DNA from: Pelobacter sp. UBA6093
GTDB lineage: Bacteria; Desulfobacterota; Desulfuromonadia; Desulfuromonadales; Syntrophotaleaceae
DNA length: 64,000 bases
Direction: 5' to 3'
Assembly (NCBI GenBank): GCA_002435955.1
Contig: DIWZ01000032.1
Span: forward strand, 62,001 to 126,000
Position numbers and translations under genes: made by a program. This document shows, piece after piece, positions 16,453 through 25,443 of the stretch. Within the stretch, counting starts at the first letter, position 1. Each line of letters starts with the position of its first letter. Under the pieces are notes generated by a model. The model ran no database searches. It saw only the letters and a program-made list of their open reading frames with translations, and was not told the DNA's origin.

Positions 16453-16923
16453 TTATATGGGCTCAACCAGAAACAACGGATCCCCATACTCGACAGGCTG
16501 GGCATTCTCTTTGAGAATTTTTACAATCCTGCACTTAAAGTCGGCTTCGACTTCATTCATGAGTTTCATGGCCTCGATGATGCACAAAGTTTGGCCTTTT
16601 TCCACAATGCTGCCAACTTCAACATAGTTGTCGGAATCGGGCGAGGGAGCCCGATAAAAAGTACCAACAATGGGCGATTCGACGGTATCGAAGCCATCAT
16701 CGACCGTTTCAACGGCAGCTTGCGCAGGTGCGGTCGGTGTGCCGGCAGATACAACAGATGCAGCAGGTGCGATAGCAACAGGGGCTGCAGCAACAACCGG
16801 CGCGGGGGCGACAAACTGACCGCGGCGGATAACGATACGTTCTTCTCCCTGTTCCCACTCAAATTCACTGATATCGGTAGTAGTTACTATTTTGATCAGG
16901 GTTCTCAGATCTTTGATATCCAT
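16453..16923 (-). CDS. accB: Biotin carboxyl carrier protein AccB
   Basis: 156 residues. The N-terminal domain (MDIKDLRTLIKIVTTTDISE) leads into an Ala/Pro/Val-rich linker (about 38-78). The biotinyl domain has the lysine in IIEAMKLMNEVEAD and ends YGDPLFLVEPI. It carries carboxybiotin between AccC and the carboxyltransferase. RBS GGAGG is about 10 bases upstream of ATG. The genes pepP-aroQ lie upstream and accC downstream on the same strand. Confidence 0.96.
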   Translation of the reverse strand: MDIKDLRTLIKIVTTTDISEFEWEQGEERIVIRRGQFVAPAPVVAAAPVAIAPAASVVSAGTPTAPAQAAVETVDDGFDTVESPIVGTFYRAPSPDSDNYVEVGSIVEKGQTLCIIEAMKLMNEVEADFKCRIVKILKENAQPVEYGDPLFLVEPI

Positions 16924-17014
16924 AAGGACTAGCCTCCTTGCACCAAATGAAAAGTTACCGGCCGTGAGAGGGGTCTTCCTCCCTGCCCTTGCGGCCGTTA
17001 GGTTTTGACACGTC

Positions 17015-18091
17015 TCACGCCAGAATAGCGGAAAAATCTTTGGGAATGGAAGTCAGGCGCTCATAACCTGCCGCGGTTACCAAAATGGTATCTTCCAGCC
17101 GCACCCCGCCCAGTTCAGGGATATAGATCCCGGGCTCAACCGTAAAAACCATGCCTTCTTCGGCAATATCTTCAGAACGCGGTGAAACTACAGGAAATTC
17201 ATGTACTTCCAATCCGACACCGTGCCCAAGCCCATGGCCGAAATAGTCGCCGAACCCCCGTCCACCAATGTAGGACCGAGCGGTTTCGTCGATCTCCTTC
17301 AAGGATACGCCGGGCCGGATAGCCGCCAGTGCCAATTGCTGAGCCTGGAAAACAGTCTCGTAAACTTCCCGCAGCTGCGTGGTCACATTACCCAATGCCA
17401 GGGTCACCGTTTCATCGGAACAATATCCCTGCCAGCGTGCGCCAAAATCAAAGGTTACCAATTCACCATCCCGCAGGCGTCGGTCACTGGCCACGCCATG
17501 CGGCAGGGCGCCGCGCTCACCCGAGGCGACGATAAACGGGAACGATTTCTCGTCAGCACCCCGGCGGCGCATGGCAAACTCAAGGGCCAACGCGAGCTCA
17601 CGCTCCACGGCTCCAGGGACAATTTGCGGTCGGATTTCCTCAAACGCTTCGGTAGCGATACGCGCGGCCTGCTTCATTGTTGCGATTTCGGCAGGCTCCT
17701 TGATCCCACGCAACCCTTTAAAGGCTTTGGGCAAGGAACGCCATTCGCAATCGCCCGGACAGTTCTTGCGCAACTCGTCGAAACTGGCACAACTGAGACT
17801 ATCGGCATCATATCCGACAACCCGCGCGCGCGCCTCGCCAAGCAGGATGGCAATCCCCTCCGTTTTGCCACGATGCTGGATAATCCGGTCGGCGGTTACT
17901 TCCTGCTGGGCTTGACTGGTATACCGGGAATCGGTGAGAAACACAGTACTTTCGGTCGAAACCAGCAAGGCGCCATCCGATCCCGTAAAACCGCAAAAAT
18001 AACGCAAGCTCGACTGGTCGGTGAGCAAAGCGGCGTCAAAACCGTATTGCTGAAGCAGATGCCGCAGTTTTTGAGCCCTGTTTTTTATCAT
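17015..18091 (-). CDS. M24 aminopeptidase P (Xaa-Pro aminopeptidase)
   Basis: 358 residues. An N-terminal creatinase-like domain (LRYFCGFTGSDGALLVS) is followed by the M24 pita-bread domain. Metal ligands are visible in LVTFDFGARWQGYCSDETVTLALG (Asp/Asp), GLGHGVGLEVHE (His), VFTVEPGIY (Glu) and GVRLEDTILVT (Glu). It removes N-terminal residues ahead of proline. It is 15 bases after aroQ. The aroQ-pepP-accBC order is common, usually with efp between pepP and accB; efp is absent here. Confidence 0.9.
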   Translation of the reverse strand: MIKNRAQKLRHLLQQYGFDAALLTDQSSLRYFCGFTGSDGALLVSTESTVFLTDSRYTSQAQQEVTADRIIQHRGKTEGIAILLGEARARVVGYDADSLSCASFDELRKNCPGDCEWRSLPKAFKGLRGIKEPAEIATMKQAARIATEAFEEIRPQIVPGAVERELALALEFAMRRRGADEKSFPFIVASGERGALPHGVASDRRLRDGELVTFDFGARWQGYCSDETVTLALGNVTTQLREVYETVFQAQQLALAAIRPGVSLKEIDETARSYIGGRGFGDYFGHGLGHGVGLEVHEFPVVSPRSEDIAEEGMVFTVEPGIYIPELGGVRLEDTILVTAAGYERLTSIPKDFSAILA

Positions 18092-18106
18092 AAAGTCGTT
18101 TTACAC

Positions 18107-18565
18107 TCAATGTCTCAGGCAAAGGCGGGAGCATAGACCACGCAGGGCCAACTCATAACCTGCAGCGCCAAAACCACAAATTTGAGCAAGTGCAATGGGC
18201 GCGATATACGAATGGTGACGAAAGGATTCCCGGGAATGGATATTGGAAAGGTGAACCTCAACCGTCGGAATTTCCACCGCGGCCAGCGCGTCTCGCAAGG
18301 CAACACTGGTATGCGTATAGGCTGCGGGATTTATGATGATCCCATCCACACCATCACAGCGGGCCTGATGAATCCGATCGATGAGTTGTCCCTCGTGGTT
18401 GGACTGAAAAAACGCAATATTGACCCCTAGTTCCCGAGCAACCAGATCCAGGCCTTTATGAATATCGTCAAGGGTTTCCCGACCATAGACATCGGGTTCA
18501 CGTGTGCCGAGCATATTCAGGTTGGGTCCCTGCAGCACCAGAATGCTCACACCCGACGACTTCAT
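18107..18565 (-). CDS. aroQ: Type II 3-dehydroquinate dehydratase AroQ
   Basis: 152 residues. ILVLQGPNLNMLGTREPDVYG carries the catalytic Tyr and flexible lid Arg; FQSNHEGQLIDRIH, IINPAAYTHTSVALRDAL and VEVHLSNIHSRE complete the site. It removes water from 3-dehydroquinate in the shikimate pathway. Its ATG overlaps the stop of the Roadblock gene (ATGA). aroB lies three genes upstream, so two consecutive pathway steps share this operon. Confidence 0.95.
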   Translation of the reverse strand: MKSSGVSILVLQGPNLNMLGTREPDVYGRETLDDIHKGLDLVARELGVNIAFFQSNHEGQLIDRIHQARCDGVDGIIINPAAYTHTSVALRDALAAVEIPTVEVHLSNIHSRESFRHHSYIAPIALAQICGFGAAGYELALRGLCSRLCLRH

Positions 18566-18921
18566 GCCAACGCCTCCCGCAAGCGGCTTGATTCTTTGGC
18601 CAACATATATCGCGCCTTGCCGAAATTGCCATCCCGGCGCAAAGTCAGCGTTACGAAATAATCATCAGTCAGGGCACGGATCAATACCGTGAAGCGTTCA
18701 GTGCGAATGACGACCTCTTCCATTTCGCCGGTCTCGAGAATCTCCACGGTCTTTTTAACTTCTTTCAGGACATTGGCGTATTCCACGGCCACCAGCTGCA
18801 GATCGATCCCTTCAAAAGGCTTTTCGTACTGATCCACGGCGATACCGTCGTATCCCATCAACGCCGAACTGATCCCGCCACCGGACTGTTCAACAATGTC
18901 CTGCAAAATGCTTTTGAACAT
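18562..18921 (-). CDS. Roadblock/LC7-like (MglB-like) small protein
   Basis: 119 residues from ATG 18921. FKSILQDIVEQSGGGISSALMGYDGIAVDQYE, then VEYANVLKEVKKTVEILETGEMEEVVI and ALTDDYFVTLTLRRDGNFGKARYMLA (each a continuous segment, quoted in parts) give the alpha/beta Roadblock pattern. Such proteins usually regulate small Ras-like GTPases, for example MglB with MglA in polarity and pilus switching. No GTPase gene lies next to it. It starts inside the end of the TPR gene and overlaps aroQ, so it is firmly embedded in the aroB-aroQ operon. Confidence 0.6.
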   Translation of the reverse strand: MFKSILQDIVEQSGGGISSALMGYDGIAVDQYEKPFEGIDLQLVAVEYANVLKEVKKTVEILETGEMEEVVIRTERFTVLIRALTDDYFVTLTLRRDGNFGKARYMLAKESSRLREALA

Positions 18922-19693
18922 GCTCTCTCCTTGCCTGGATGGCTGATAACCAGTTCCGCAGTGTGCCGACAACATCGCGCGGAGCGTCCGGGACTTCATC
19001 TCCGCCAACAGAGTACCGTGTTTCCGATGCCACGCCATCTTCCGATAAAGGTGACTTTTCGGTCAGCAAGGCTTCGACATGGGCAAGCCGTTCCCTGACA
19101 GATTGATCTTCAGGTTGCGCTTCCAGCAATTCCCGGTAAATATTCCGCGCCTTATCCAAATGCCCCTGTTGAACATAAAGATCGGCCACCGTTGCCGTAG
19201 CGAAATGCGGTTGGCTCGCACAGTCGGACGAAATCCCGTCTTCATCCGTTACAGGTAAATCGGTCTCTACGACAGCCGGACGCAGGGATTTATACAGATT
19301 GGAGAGGACCAGGTCATCCGGAGACAATTCAACCGCACGAGCCAGGAAACTACTTGCGTGATCCCTGTCCCCTTGGAACACGTATAACTTCGCCAGATTC
19401 TTCAACGCAGCAATGCTGGCAGGATCCACCTCAAGGGCTTTGTGGAAAGAGTGACAAGCACGATCCAGCTCACCGTATTTCATTTGCGTTCGCCCCAGAA
19501 CCACATAACCCGGACCGAAAAACGGCAAAGCCTCTACCCCTTGAAGGGCAGTCGACAATGCCTCTTCCAGCATACCCAACTTCCGGTAGGCATCACTGAG
19601 AGGAACAAATATGGCGGAGTGAGGATCCTTGCGCAGAGTCTCAAGATATCCCGCAATTTCTCCTAGAAGCTCTTGTGCCTGTTCATTTGCCAT
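18890..19693 (-). CDS. Tetratricopeptide-repeat protein
   Basis: 267 residues from ATG 19693, which overlaps the aroB stop (TGATG). TPR units are visible at about residues 10-150: SDAYRKLGMLEEALSTALQG, LGRTQMKYGELDRACHSFHKAL, LAKLYVFQGDRDHASSFLARAV. A further unit (VADLYVQQGHLDKARNIYRELLEAQPED) lies at about 185-220. There is no signal peptide, so it is cytoplasmic. It probably serves as a protein-binding scaffold; coupling to the Roadblock gene suggests they act together. A link to pilus function is possible but unproven. Confidence 0.75.
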   Translation of the reverse strand: MANEQAQELLGEIAGYLETLRKDPHSAIFVPLSDAYRKLGMLEEALSTALQGVEALPFFGPGYVVLGRTQMKYGELDRACHSFHKALEVDPASIAALKNLAKLYVFQGDRDHASSFLARAVELSPDDLVLSNLYKSLRPAVVETDLPVTDEDGISSDCASQPHFATATVADLYVQQGHLDKARNIYRELLEAQPEDQSVRERLAHVEALLTEKSPLSEDGVASETRYSVGGDEVPDAPRDVVGTLRNWLSAIQARREHVQKHFAGHC

Positions 19694-20802
19694 CAGTCCA
19701 CCTGGTCCTGGTGTTGAATTCCTTTTAATGCTTCCGCGAACAATATTGCCGGGTCGGTAATTTCCTGCACCAGACAATCCCCGATACCCTTGTTCAGCAC
19801 CAACCGTAGTGTACCTTTCTGTACTTTCTTGTCGCGCTTCATGGCATCAAGGTAGGCATCAAGAGGATATTGAGGGGGGGTGACAGGTAAGTCAAAGGCC
19901 TGCAAAAGATTTCGGATGGCCGCAACATCGTCGGTGGAACAGAGTTCCAGATGGTGAGAAATATGCGCTGCGACCATCATACCGACAGCAACGGCTTCAC
20001 CGTGTCTGAAGGTGCTATATCCGGACAGATTTTCAATGGCATGACCGAAGGTATGTCCAAGGTTGAGAATAGCTCGCAAAGCATCCTCTTTTTCATCAAT
20101 TTCTACAATATTCGCCTTAATTTGGCAAGCCTTCTTTACCGCACTAATCAATGCTTCCGTTTGACGCTCTTGCAAAGCTTTCCGGTGCTTTAACAGCCAG
20201 TCAAAAAAATCTTTATCACGGATAATTCCATATTTAATGACCTCGGCCATACCTGCGGCAAACTCTCGAGAATCGAGGCTATTCAAAGTCTCGACATCGA
20301 TATGTACATGGCGCGGCTGATAAAATGCGCCGATGAGATTTTTGCCTTGCGTATGGTTGATGGCGGTCTTGCCCCCAATGGAACTGTCCACCTGGGCCAG
20401 CAGGGTCGTCGGCACCTGCACATAAGGGATACCTCGCAAAAAGGTTGCGGCGGCAAACCCACCCATATCGCCCGTCACACCCCCGCCAACAGCGATGAGG
20501 CCGCAATGGCGGTCGAACCCACGGGCAATGAGTCCATCGAAAATCGTCTGCAAAGTGGCCCAGGTTTTATGCTCTTCACCATCGGGCAGAACAATGAAAT
20601 GATGCTCATAACCCGCCGCGGCCAGTGATTCCGCAACCGCTTCACCGTACAAGGACTGCACCACGGGATTAGTGACGATGGCAACCTTATTGGGAAAGTT
20701 CGCCTCCTGCAAAGCTTCCGGAAGGCGCGAAAGAATGCCCCCACCGATCCAGATGGGATAGCTGCGTTCACCAAGACCAACGATCATCCTTTTTAATTTC
20801 AT
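19693..20802 (-). CDS. aroB: 3-dehydroquinate synthase AroB
   Basis: 369 residues from ATG 20802. NAD-binding GVTGDMGGFAAATFLRGIPY with VPTTLLAQVDSSIGGKTAIN, the metal-binding EVIKYGIIRD (Glu) and LGHTFGHAIE and FRHGEAVAVGM (His) are all present. It converts DAHP to 3-dehydroquinate. It is separated from aroC by 247 bases that contain an inverted repeat, and it begins the tightly overlapping aroB-TPR-Roadblock-aroQ block. Confidence 0.96.
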   Translation of the reverse strand: MKLKRMIVGLGERSYPIWIGGGILSRLPEALQEANFPNKVAIVTNPVVQSLYGEAVAESLAAAGYEHHFIVLPDGEEHKTWATLQTIFDGLIARGFDRHCGLIAVGGGVTGDMGGFAAATFLRGIPYVQVPTTLLAQVDSSIGGKTAINHTQGKNLIGAFYQPRHVHIDVETLNSLDSREFAAGMAEVIKYGIIRDKDFFDWLLKHRKALQERQTEALISAVKKACQIKANIVEIDEKEDALRAILNLGHTFGHAIENLSGYSTFRHGEAVAVGMMVAAHISHHLELCSTDDVAAIRNLLQAFDLPVTPPQYPLDAYLDAMKRDKKVQKGTLRLVLNKGIGDCLVQEITDPAILFAEALKGIQHQDQVD

Positions 20803-20895
20803 TGCAACGAACCCCACAAAGTTACTTGTTGCATTTCCACTCTTCACCGATGCCTTGCATGAAATCTGCGGGCAAGCGTGTTTAGCTCTTTTTTT

Positions 20896-21014
20896 CACCA
20901 CGAAGAACACGAAGGACTCGAAGGAACTGCAAAGACCAAGATTTTGGTTTTGACAGTAACATAAAAAGATCTGTTTTTAGTCTTTCTTCGTGTTCTTCGT
21001 GAACTTCGTGGTGA
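20896..21014. repeat. CACGAAG-type intergenic inverted repeat
   Basis: The left arm at 20896-20924 (CACCACGAAGAACACGAAGG...) pairs imperfectly with the right arm at 20982-21014 (CTTTCTTCGTGTTCTTCGTG...). It lies in the aroC-aroB gap and belongs to the same family as the elements at 33488 and 7283. Confidence 0.75.
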
Positions 21015-21049
21015 CAGAACGGCCCTATATCCAAGGCGCAAACACCAGC

Positions 21050-22213
21050 TTAAATACTCTGCACATACGCGCAGTAAGCTTGCATGTTCTGCTTGATCTC
21101 TTCCATAGCGTCGCCGCCGAATTTTTCCAGCATCGCCTGGGTCATTTCAATGGCCACGGCAGCCTCCGCCACCACCGCAGCTGCCGGCACGGCGCACACG
21201 TCGGACCGCTCCACCACGGCGGCAAAAGCATCCTTGGTACGTAAATCAACGGTCTGCAGCGGTTGATAGAGCGTGGGGATCGGTTTCATGGCACCCCGCA
21301 GGATAATCGGAGCACCATTGGTCATGCCGCCTTCCAACCCACCCGCACGGTTGGTCTTGCGGACAAATTGATCGTCGCTATAATAAATTTCGTCATGCAC
21401 CTGCGAGCCGGGACGACGCCCGACCTCGAATCCCATGCCGATTTCAACACCTTTAAAGGCCTGAATGCTCATGACGGCATAAGCCAGGCGCCCATCCAGC
21501 CGACGGTCCCACTGAACGTAGCTGCCAAGACCCACCGGAGCGCCAAGCACCACAACTTCAACAATTCCCCCCAGCGAGTCACCGGCTTCCCTGGCCTGGT
21601 CGATAACCTCGATCATGCGCTGCTCAGCCTCGGCATCAAAAGTACGACACGGCGACTCTTCGCTCAGGGCAAATCGCTCCCTGAAATCTTCCAGGGAAGA
21701 GTCGGCAACGATTCCACCGATTTCCGTGACATAGCCAAGAACCGAAATGCCCAGCTCGGCGAGGAACTTTTTGCACAGAGCCCCAACTGCCACCCTTGCA
21801 GCGGTTTCCCGGGCACTGGAACGCTCCAGGATATTCCGCGCGTCATCCTGACGGTATTTGATCACACCGCTGAGATCGGCATGCCCCGGACGTGGATGGG
21901 TAATGGCGATCCCCTCGACAAAATCATCGGCGGAAGGGGACATTTTTTTATCCCAGTTTTCCCAGTCCCGATTCCGGATCGAAAGCGTGATGGGCGAGCC
22001 AAGGGTTTTGCCCCAGCGTACCCCGGAAAGGAAACTTGCCTGATCTTTTTCGATCAGCATGCGCCCGCCCCGCCCGTAGCCCTGCTGGCGACGTGCGAGA
22101 TCCCGGTTAATATCCTCTTCTTCCAATCCCAGATTGGCAGGCATCCCCTCGACAATCGCCGTCAGCGTCGGCCCATGGGATTCACCAGCAGTCAAAAAAC
22201 GTAACCTGTTCAT
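21050..22213 (-). CDS. aroC: Chorismate synthase AroC
   Basis: 387 residues from ATG 22213. MNRLRFLTAGESHGPTLTAI, ARRQQGYGRGGRM, GVRWGKTLGSPI, RPGHADLSGVIKYRQDDARN and SSARETAARVAVGAL are standard FMN/EPSP contact regions. The C-terminal region has RKTNRAGGLEGGMTNG and RSDVCAVPAAAVVAEA. It converts EPSP to chorismate. Its start lies only about 25 bases beyond a strong terminator that follows pilQ, so it either depends on readthrough or has a promoter hidden in that region. Confidence 0.96.
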   Translation of the reverse strand: MNRLRFLTAGESHGPTLTAIVEGMPANLGLEEEDINRDLARRQQGYGRGGRMLIEKDQASFLSGVRWGKTLGSPITLSIRNRDWENWDKKMSPSADDFVEGIAITHPRPGHADLSGVIKYRQDDARNILERSSARETAARVAVGALCKKFLAELGISVLGYVTEIGGIVADSSLEDFRERFALSEESPCRTFDAEAEQRMIEVIDQAREAGDSLGGIVEVVVLGAPVGLGSYVQWDRRLDGRLAYAVMSIQAFKGVEIGMGFEVGRRPGSQVHDEIYYSDDQFVRKTNRAGGLEGGMTNGAPIILRGAMKPIPTLYQPLQTVDLRTKDAFAAVVERSDVCAVPAAAVVAEAAVAIEMTQAMLEKFGGDAMEEIKQNMQAYCAYVQSI

Positions 22214-22234
22214 CGTCCATCCCATCCAAATGAT

Positions 22235-22270
22235 AAAAAAGGACAGGCAAAGCACCTGTCCTTTAGTTTT
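22235..22270. terminator. Intrinsic terminator between pilQ and aroC
   Basis: AAAGGACAGG (22238-22247) pairs with CCTGTCCTTT (22255-22264) around a seven-base loop. A T-run follows on both strands (TTTTTT on the - strand, AGTTTTT on the + strand). It ends the pilus transcript coming from pilM-pilQ. Confidence 0.85.
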
Positions 22271-22307
22271 TCGAGTATCAAAGAATAGCGAAATAAGGGA
22301 CGTTTGG

Positions 22308-24908
22308 CTAGTCCAAAATGCGCGGCGTTATAAACACCAGCAACTCACGCCGTTCTTCGCTGACGGATCTGGATTTAAACAGATAACCAAGCACCGGTAT
22401 ATTCATCAACCAGGGAACCCCGGACACACTTTCCTGCTTGTCCTGGATAAAAATACCGCCGATAACCGTAGTTTCACCATCCTTGACCAATACCTTAGTA
22501 GTCGCACGCTTGGTATCGATGGCCGGCGCTTCCGCCAAACCTGTATTGGCCCCACGTGAGTCATTTTTGGCCTCGATCTCCAATATAACACTGCCATCAG
22601 GGTTGATCTCAGGGGTAACCTTGAGGCTGAGTTCGGCCTTTTTGAACTCAGTCTTTGTGCCGTCCTCACTGACCGAAAGGTAAGGGATTTCAGTACCTTG
22701 AGCTACCTCGGCCTCCTCGCCGTTCAGGGTGGATACCCGAGGTGTGGAAACGATCCGACCATGGCCGGATTGTTCCAAAGCTGCCAGTCTCAGATCGAGC
22801 ACCGTTTTATCTATTCCAACCTGCCCAAAGGTCAGACCGCTGATAAGCCCCGATGTAACCTGCCCTGGACCCACCGGAATCCCTATCAATGTCCCCCCAC
22901 CACTGATACTGGCATCATTCCCGTCAATTCCACTGCCGGGATTGTGCTGGTAGCTGAGCCCCCAGTTAACGCCGAGGTCGCGGGAAAAAGTAGCGCTGGC
23001 TTCCACAATACGAGCTTCGATCAGCACCTGCCTTACCGGTGTATCCAGCATTCTGACCAACTGCTTGATGTCTGCAACGACAGAAGGAATATCGGTTATG
23101 ATGAGTTTTTTGTCGCGCACATCGCCAATCACCTTGCCACGATCAGACAGGCGCTTCTCACATGATTTAACCAGAGACTCGACATCGGTATAGTTGACAG
23201 GGACCAGATCCGTGACGAGATCCTCCAGTTTTTCCTTAGCGCGAGCGGCAGCAAACTGCTCCTGCTGCAATTGACGAATCTTGACGGCGGGCAGAATTCG
23301 CAAGATATTACCATCCTGCAACTTTCCTAGTTCGCGAATTTCAAGAACCAGATCCAAGGCCTGATCCCATGGCACGTCTACCAGGCGCAAAGTGACGTTA
23401 CCCTTGACCTCGTCGCTAACAATGATATTCAGATCACTTACTTCCCCGATAAGTTGCAGGATGTTTCGGATATCGGCATCGTCAAATACGAGAGAAATTT
23501 TCTGGCCTACATAAGCTTTACTGCGCTGAATCGTAATGCTGTCAGGATCCATATACAGGGACCCGGGAGCATCGACACCGGCAAATGCCATGGATCTATC
23601 GACATCAAACGCCGCAGGAGCCGTCCGACCTTCGGAAGTACGGGAAGCTTCGACCGGGATAACCTTGCGCTCAACACCGGAGTGTAGCGGTTCGGCATAG
23701 GGGCCATTATCCAGGACAAGCAACAAAGGGTTATTTTCCCGGCGGAATTCATAAGCTTGCACACTCTTCATTTCAACAGCGAAACGCACCTCACCCACAC
23801 CATTGCTTCGAACCGTATATGGAGTGATCAAGCGAACCGAAGATGGGAAAACCGAGGGATCGATAGTACGACGATGCTGCCGACTGATCGAAGCCCTTTT
23901 GATACCGAATTGAAGAATATTGCCCCGAACAACGGGCTCAACGATATCGGCGGGTCCGGAAAGCCCGATAGCCAGAATAGATTTATCGTTGTCGACAGTG
24001 AAATTGACATCCGTAATGGCGACATCCCCATTGATGGCCTTTTTCGAAACGACAGCAGGAGCGGGTACCGCGTTAGCGGCAGGAACCGGCATCCCTGTCT
24101 CCGAACCCCAGACAACCGAAAGTGTATTGCCTTCCTTTTTGATAGAGTATTCGGGTATTTGGGAACTTTGCGCATCAAAAACAAACCGAAGTTTCTGGGG
24201 ATAAGTACCAACCCGGATTTCGTTGAACCCAGAGTTCAGAGGGAAAGTTTTTTCCTTAAAACCCGCAGCGACTCCATAAAAATCAACAACGAGTCTTCCT
24301 GGCTTTTGCAAGGTAAAATGCTTAACCTTCCCCACTTCCCCATCTGCGTAAAAGACAACCTCGCCGCGCCCCACTTGCACACTTCCCAGAGTTTTGGCCG
24401 GCGAGTTCCCTTTTGAAGGATCCACACTGGAATAAGCCTCCACGGACCAGTCTTTCCCAGAAGGATCATCCGCCGCCATGCCCTCTTTCAGCAAAATTCG
24501 GAGGCCTTTTTCAGTATTGACCGTTTCAAATTTCATGGACTTGTTCAACAACAGTTCAACACGACCAAACTGCCCGGAAGACAGGTCAAAAGACGATGTT
24601 TTGACTTTTTTAACGGGACCTTCCGAAAGGTTAATTTCGGGATCCAGCCCGGCGACATCCATTTCAGAAAAATCGATGACAATGCGCAGGGGATCCAGAG
24701 CATCATAAACCGCATACTGGTCATCAAGCGGAAGTTGTGTAGAAATCAGAATACCGTCTTCATCTTGGACAACCGACATAATTCGATTTTGCACGCGTTC
24801 AGCAGGTATGTCTGCAAAAACAGCAAACGGCAGAAAAATCAAAGACAGCGCCAGAATCACACATTTGAATACGTGACTGTTACGTGTAGGATAGGGCTCA
24901 CATCGCAT
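22308..24908 (-). CDS. pilQ: Type IV pilus secretin PilQ
   Basis: 866 residues from ATG 24908 (AGGAG upstream). After a signal peptide (VFKCVILALSLIFLPFAVFA) come AMIN-type domains (about 40-150, 165-280, 300-400), which bind peptidoglycan. An STN/N0-N1 part (about 470-640) has ISLVFDDADIRNILQLIGEV. The secretin domain (about 650-866) has QVLIEARIVEAS and the end RRELLVFITPRILD. It forms the outer membrane pore for the pilus. It is the last gene of pilMNOPQ. Confidence 0.95.
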   Translation of the reverse strand: MRCEPYPTRNSHVFKCVILALSLIFLPFAVFADIPAERVQNRIMSVVQDEDGILISTQLPLDDQYAVYDALDPLRIVIDFSEMDVAGLDPEINLSEGPVKKVKTSSFDLSSGQFGRVELLLNKSMKFETVNTEKGLRILLKEGMAADDPSGKDWSVEAYSSVDPSKGNSPAKTLGSVQVGRGEVVFYADGEVGKVKHFTLQKPGRLVVDFYGVAAGFKEKTFPLNSGFNEIRVGTYPQKLRFVFDAQSSQIPEYSIKKEGNTLSVVWGSETGMPVPAANAVPAPAVVSKKAINGDVAITDVNFTVDNDKSILAIGLSGPADIVEPVVRGNILQFGIKRASISRQHRRTIDPSVFPSSVRLITPYTVRSNGVGEVRFAVEMKSVQAYEFRRENNPLLLVLDNGPYAEPLHSGVERKVIPVEASRTSEGRTAPAAFDVDRSMAFAGVDAPGSLYMDPDSITIQRSKAYVGQKISLVFDDADIRNILQLIGEVSDLNIIVSDEVKGNVTLRLVDVPWDQALDLVLEIRELGKLQDGNILRILPAVKIRQLQQEQFAAARAKEKLEDLVTDLVPVNYTDVESLVKSCEKRLSDRGKVIGDVRDKKLIITDIPSVVADIKQLVRMLDTPVRQVLIEARIVEASATFSRDLGVNWGLSYQHNPGSGIDGNDASISGGGTLIGIPVGPGQVTSGLISGLTFGQVGIDKTVLDLRLAALEQSGHGRIVSTPRVSTLNGEEAEVAQGTEIPYLSVSEDGTKTEFKKAELSLKVTPEINPDGSVILEIEAKNDSRGANTGLAEAPAIDTKRATTKVLVKDGETTVIGGIFIQDKQESVSGVPWLMNIPVLGYLFKSRSVSEERRELLVFITPRILD

Positions 24909-24909
24909 A

Positions 24910-25443
24910 TCAGTTATCTCCTGCCTTTTGGGTAAATCTGATTTCCAGACTGGTCGCAGATAGTTTACCGGTAAAGTCATAATATCTCTCTTCAACATAA
25001 ACGACTTCGGGAGCCACTTTTGTAACAACCCCGCCGTTCTTTCCGATCTTGACGCCGGGCTTTAACACATAAGCCTTTCCACCCGGAGCAACGACCATGG
25101 CCATGGGTTCATCTTTACCGGTAACCACGGCACTCAAACGAAATTGCGATAGATCATACTGCTGAAGAGGCGTCAATGGCTGACCATTATCTCGAAAGGG
25201 CTTCTTGATCATCACAAGGGCTTCAAAAGGATCACGTTGCCCCGCAGGATCGTAAACATAGACGGACGAAGACGCTTGATCATCGGCTTCAGGTTTTTTA
25301 TCCGCTGGAGAAGACTGAGGCCGAACTTTCACCTTTTTTTGGATCGGCGCCTGGACATTCGAAGTCTGTTCCTGACCGCACGCGGCAAGCACTCCCATGC
25401 AGAAAACAAGCAAAACTGACAGTCGCAACAATCTGCAAATCAT
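24910..25443 (-). CDS. pilP: Pilus assembly lipoprotein PilP
   Basis: 177 residues from ATG 25443. Signal peptide with lipobox LAAC at about residues 19-22 (VLLVFCMGVLAACGQEQ). A disordered Lys/Ser/Pro-rich linker is followed by the HR domain (DPAGQRDPFEALVMIKKP, FRLSAVVTGKDEPMAMVVAPGGKAY). PilP links the PilNO inner membrane complex to PilQ. It overlaps pilO by four bases. Confidence 0.92.
   Translation of the reverse strand: MICRLLRLSVLLVFCMGVLAACGQEQTSNVQAPIQKKVKVRPQSSPADKKPEADDQASSSVYVYDPAGQRDPFEALVMIKKPFRDNGQPLTPLQQYDLSQFRLSAVVTGKDEPMAMVVAPGGKAYVLKPGVKIGKNGGVVTKVAPEVVYVEERYYDFTGKLSATSLEIRFTQKAGDN

Noticed and set aside
14946..16505. N-terminally extended AccC starting at 16505
   Set aside because: The extra 74 residues have no family match; the ATG at 16283 gives the normal AccC start and length.
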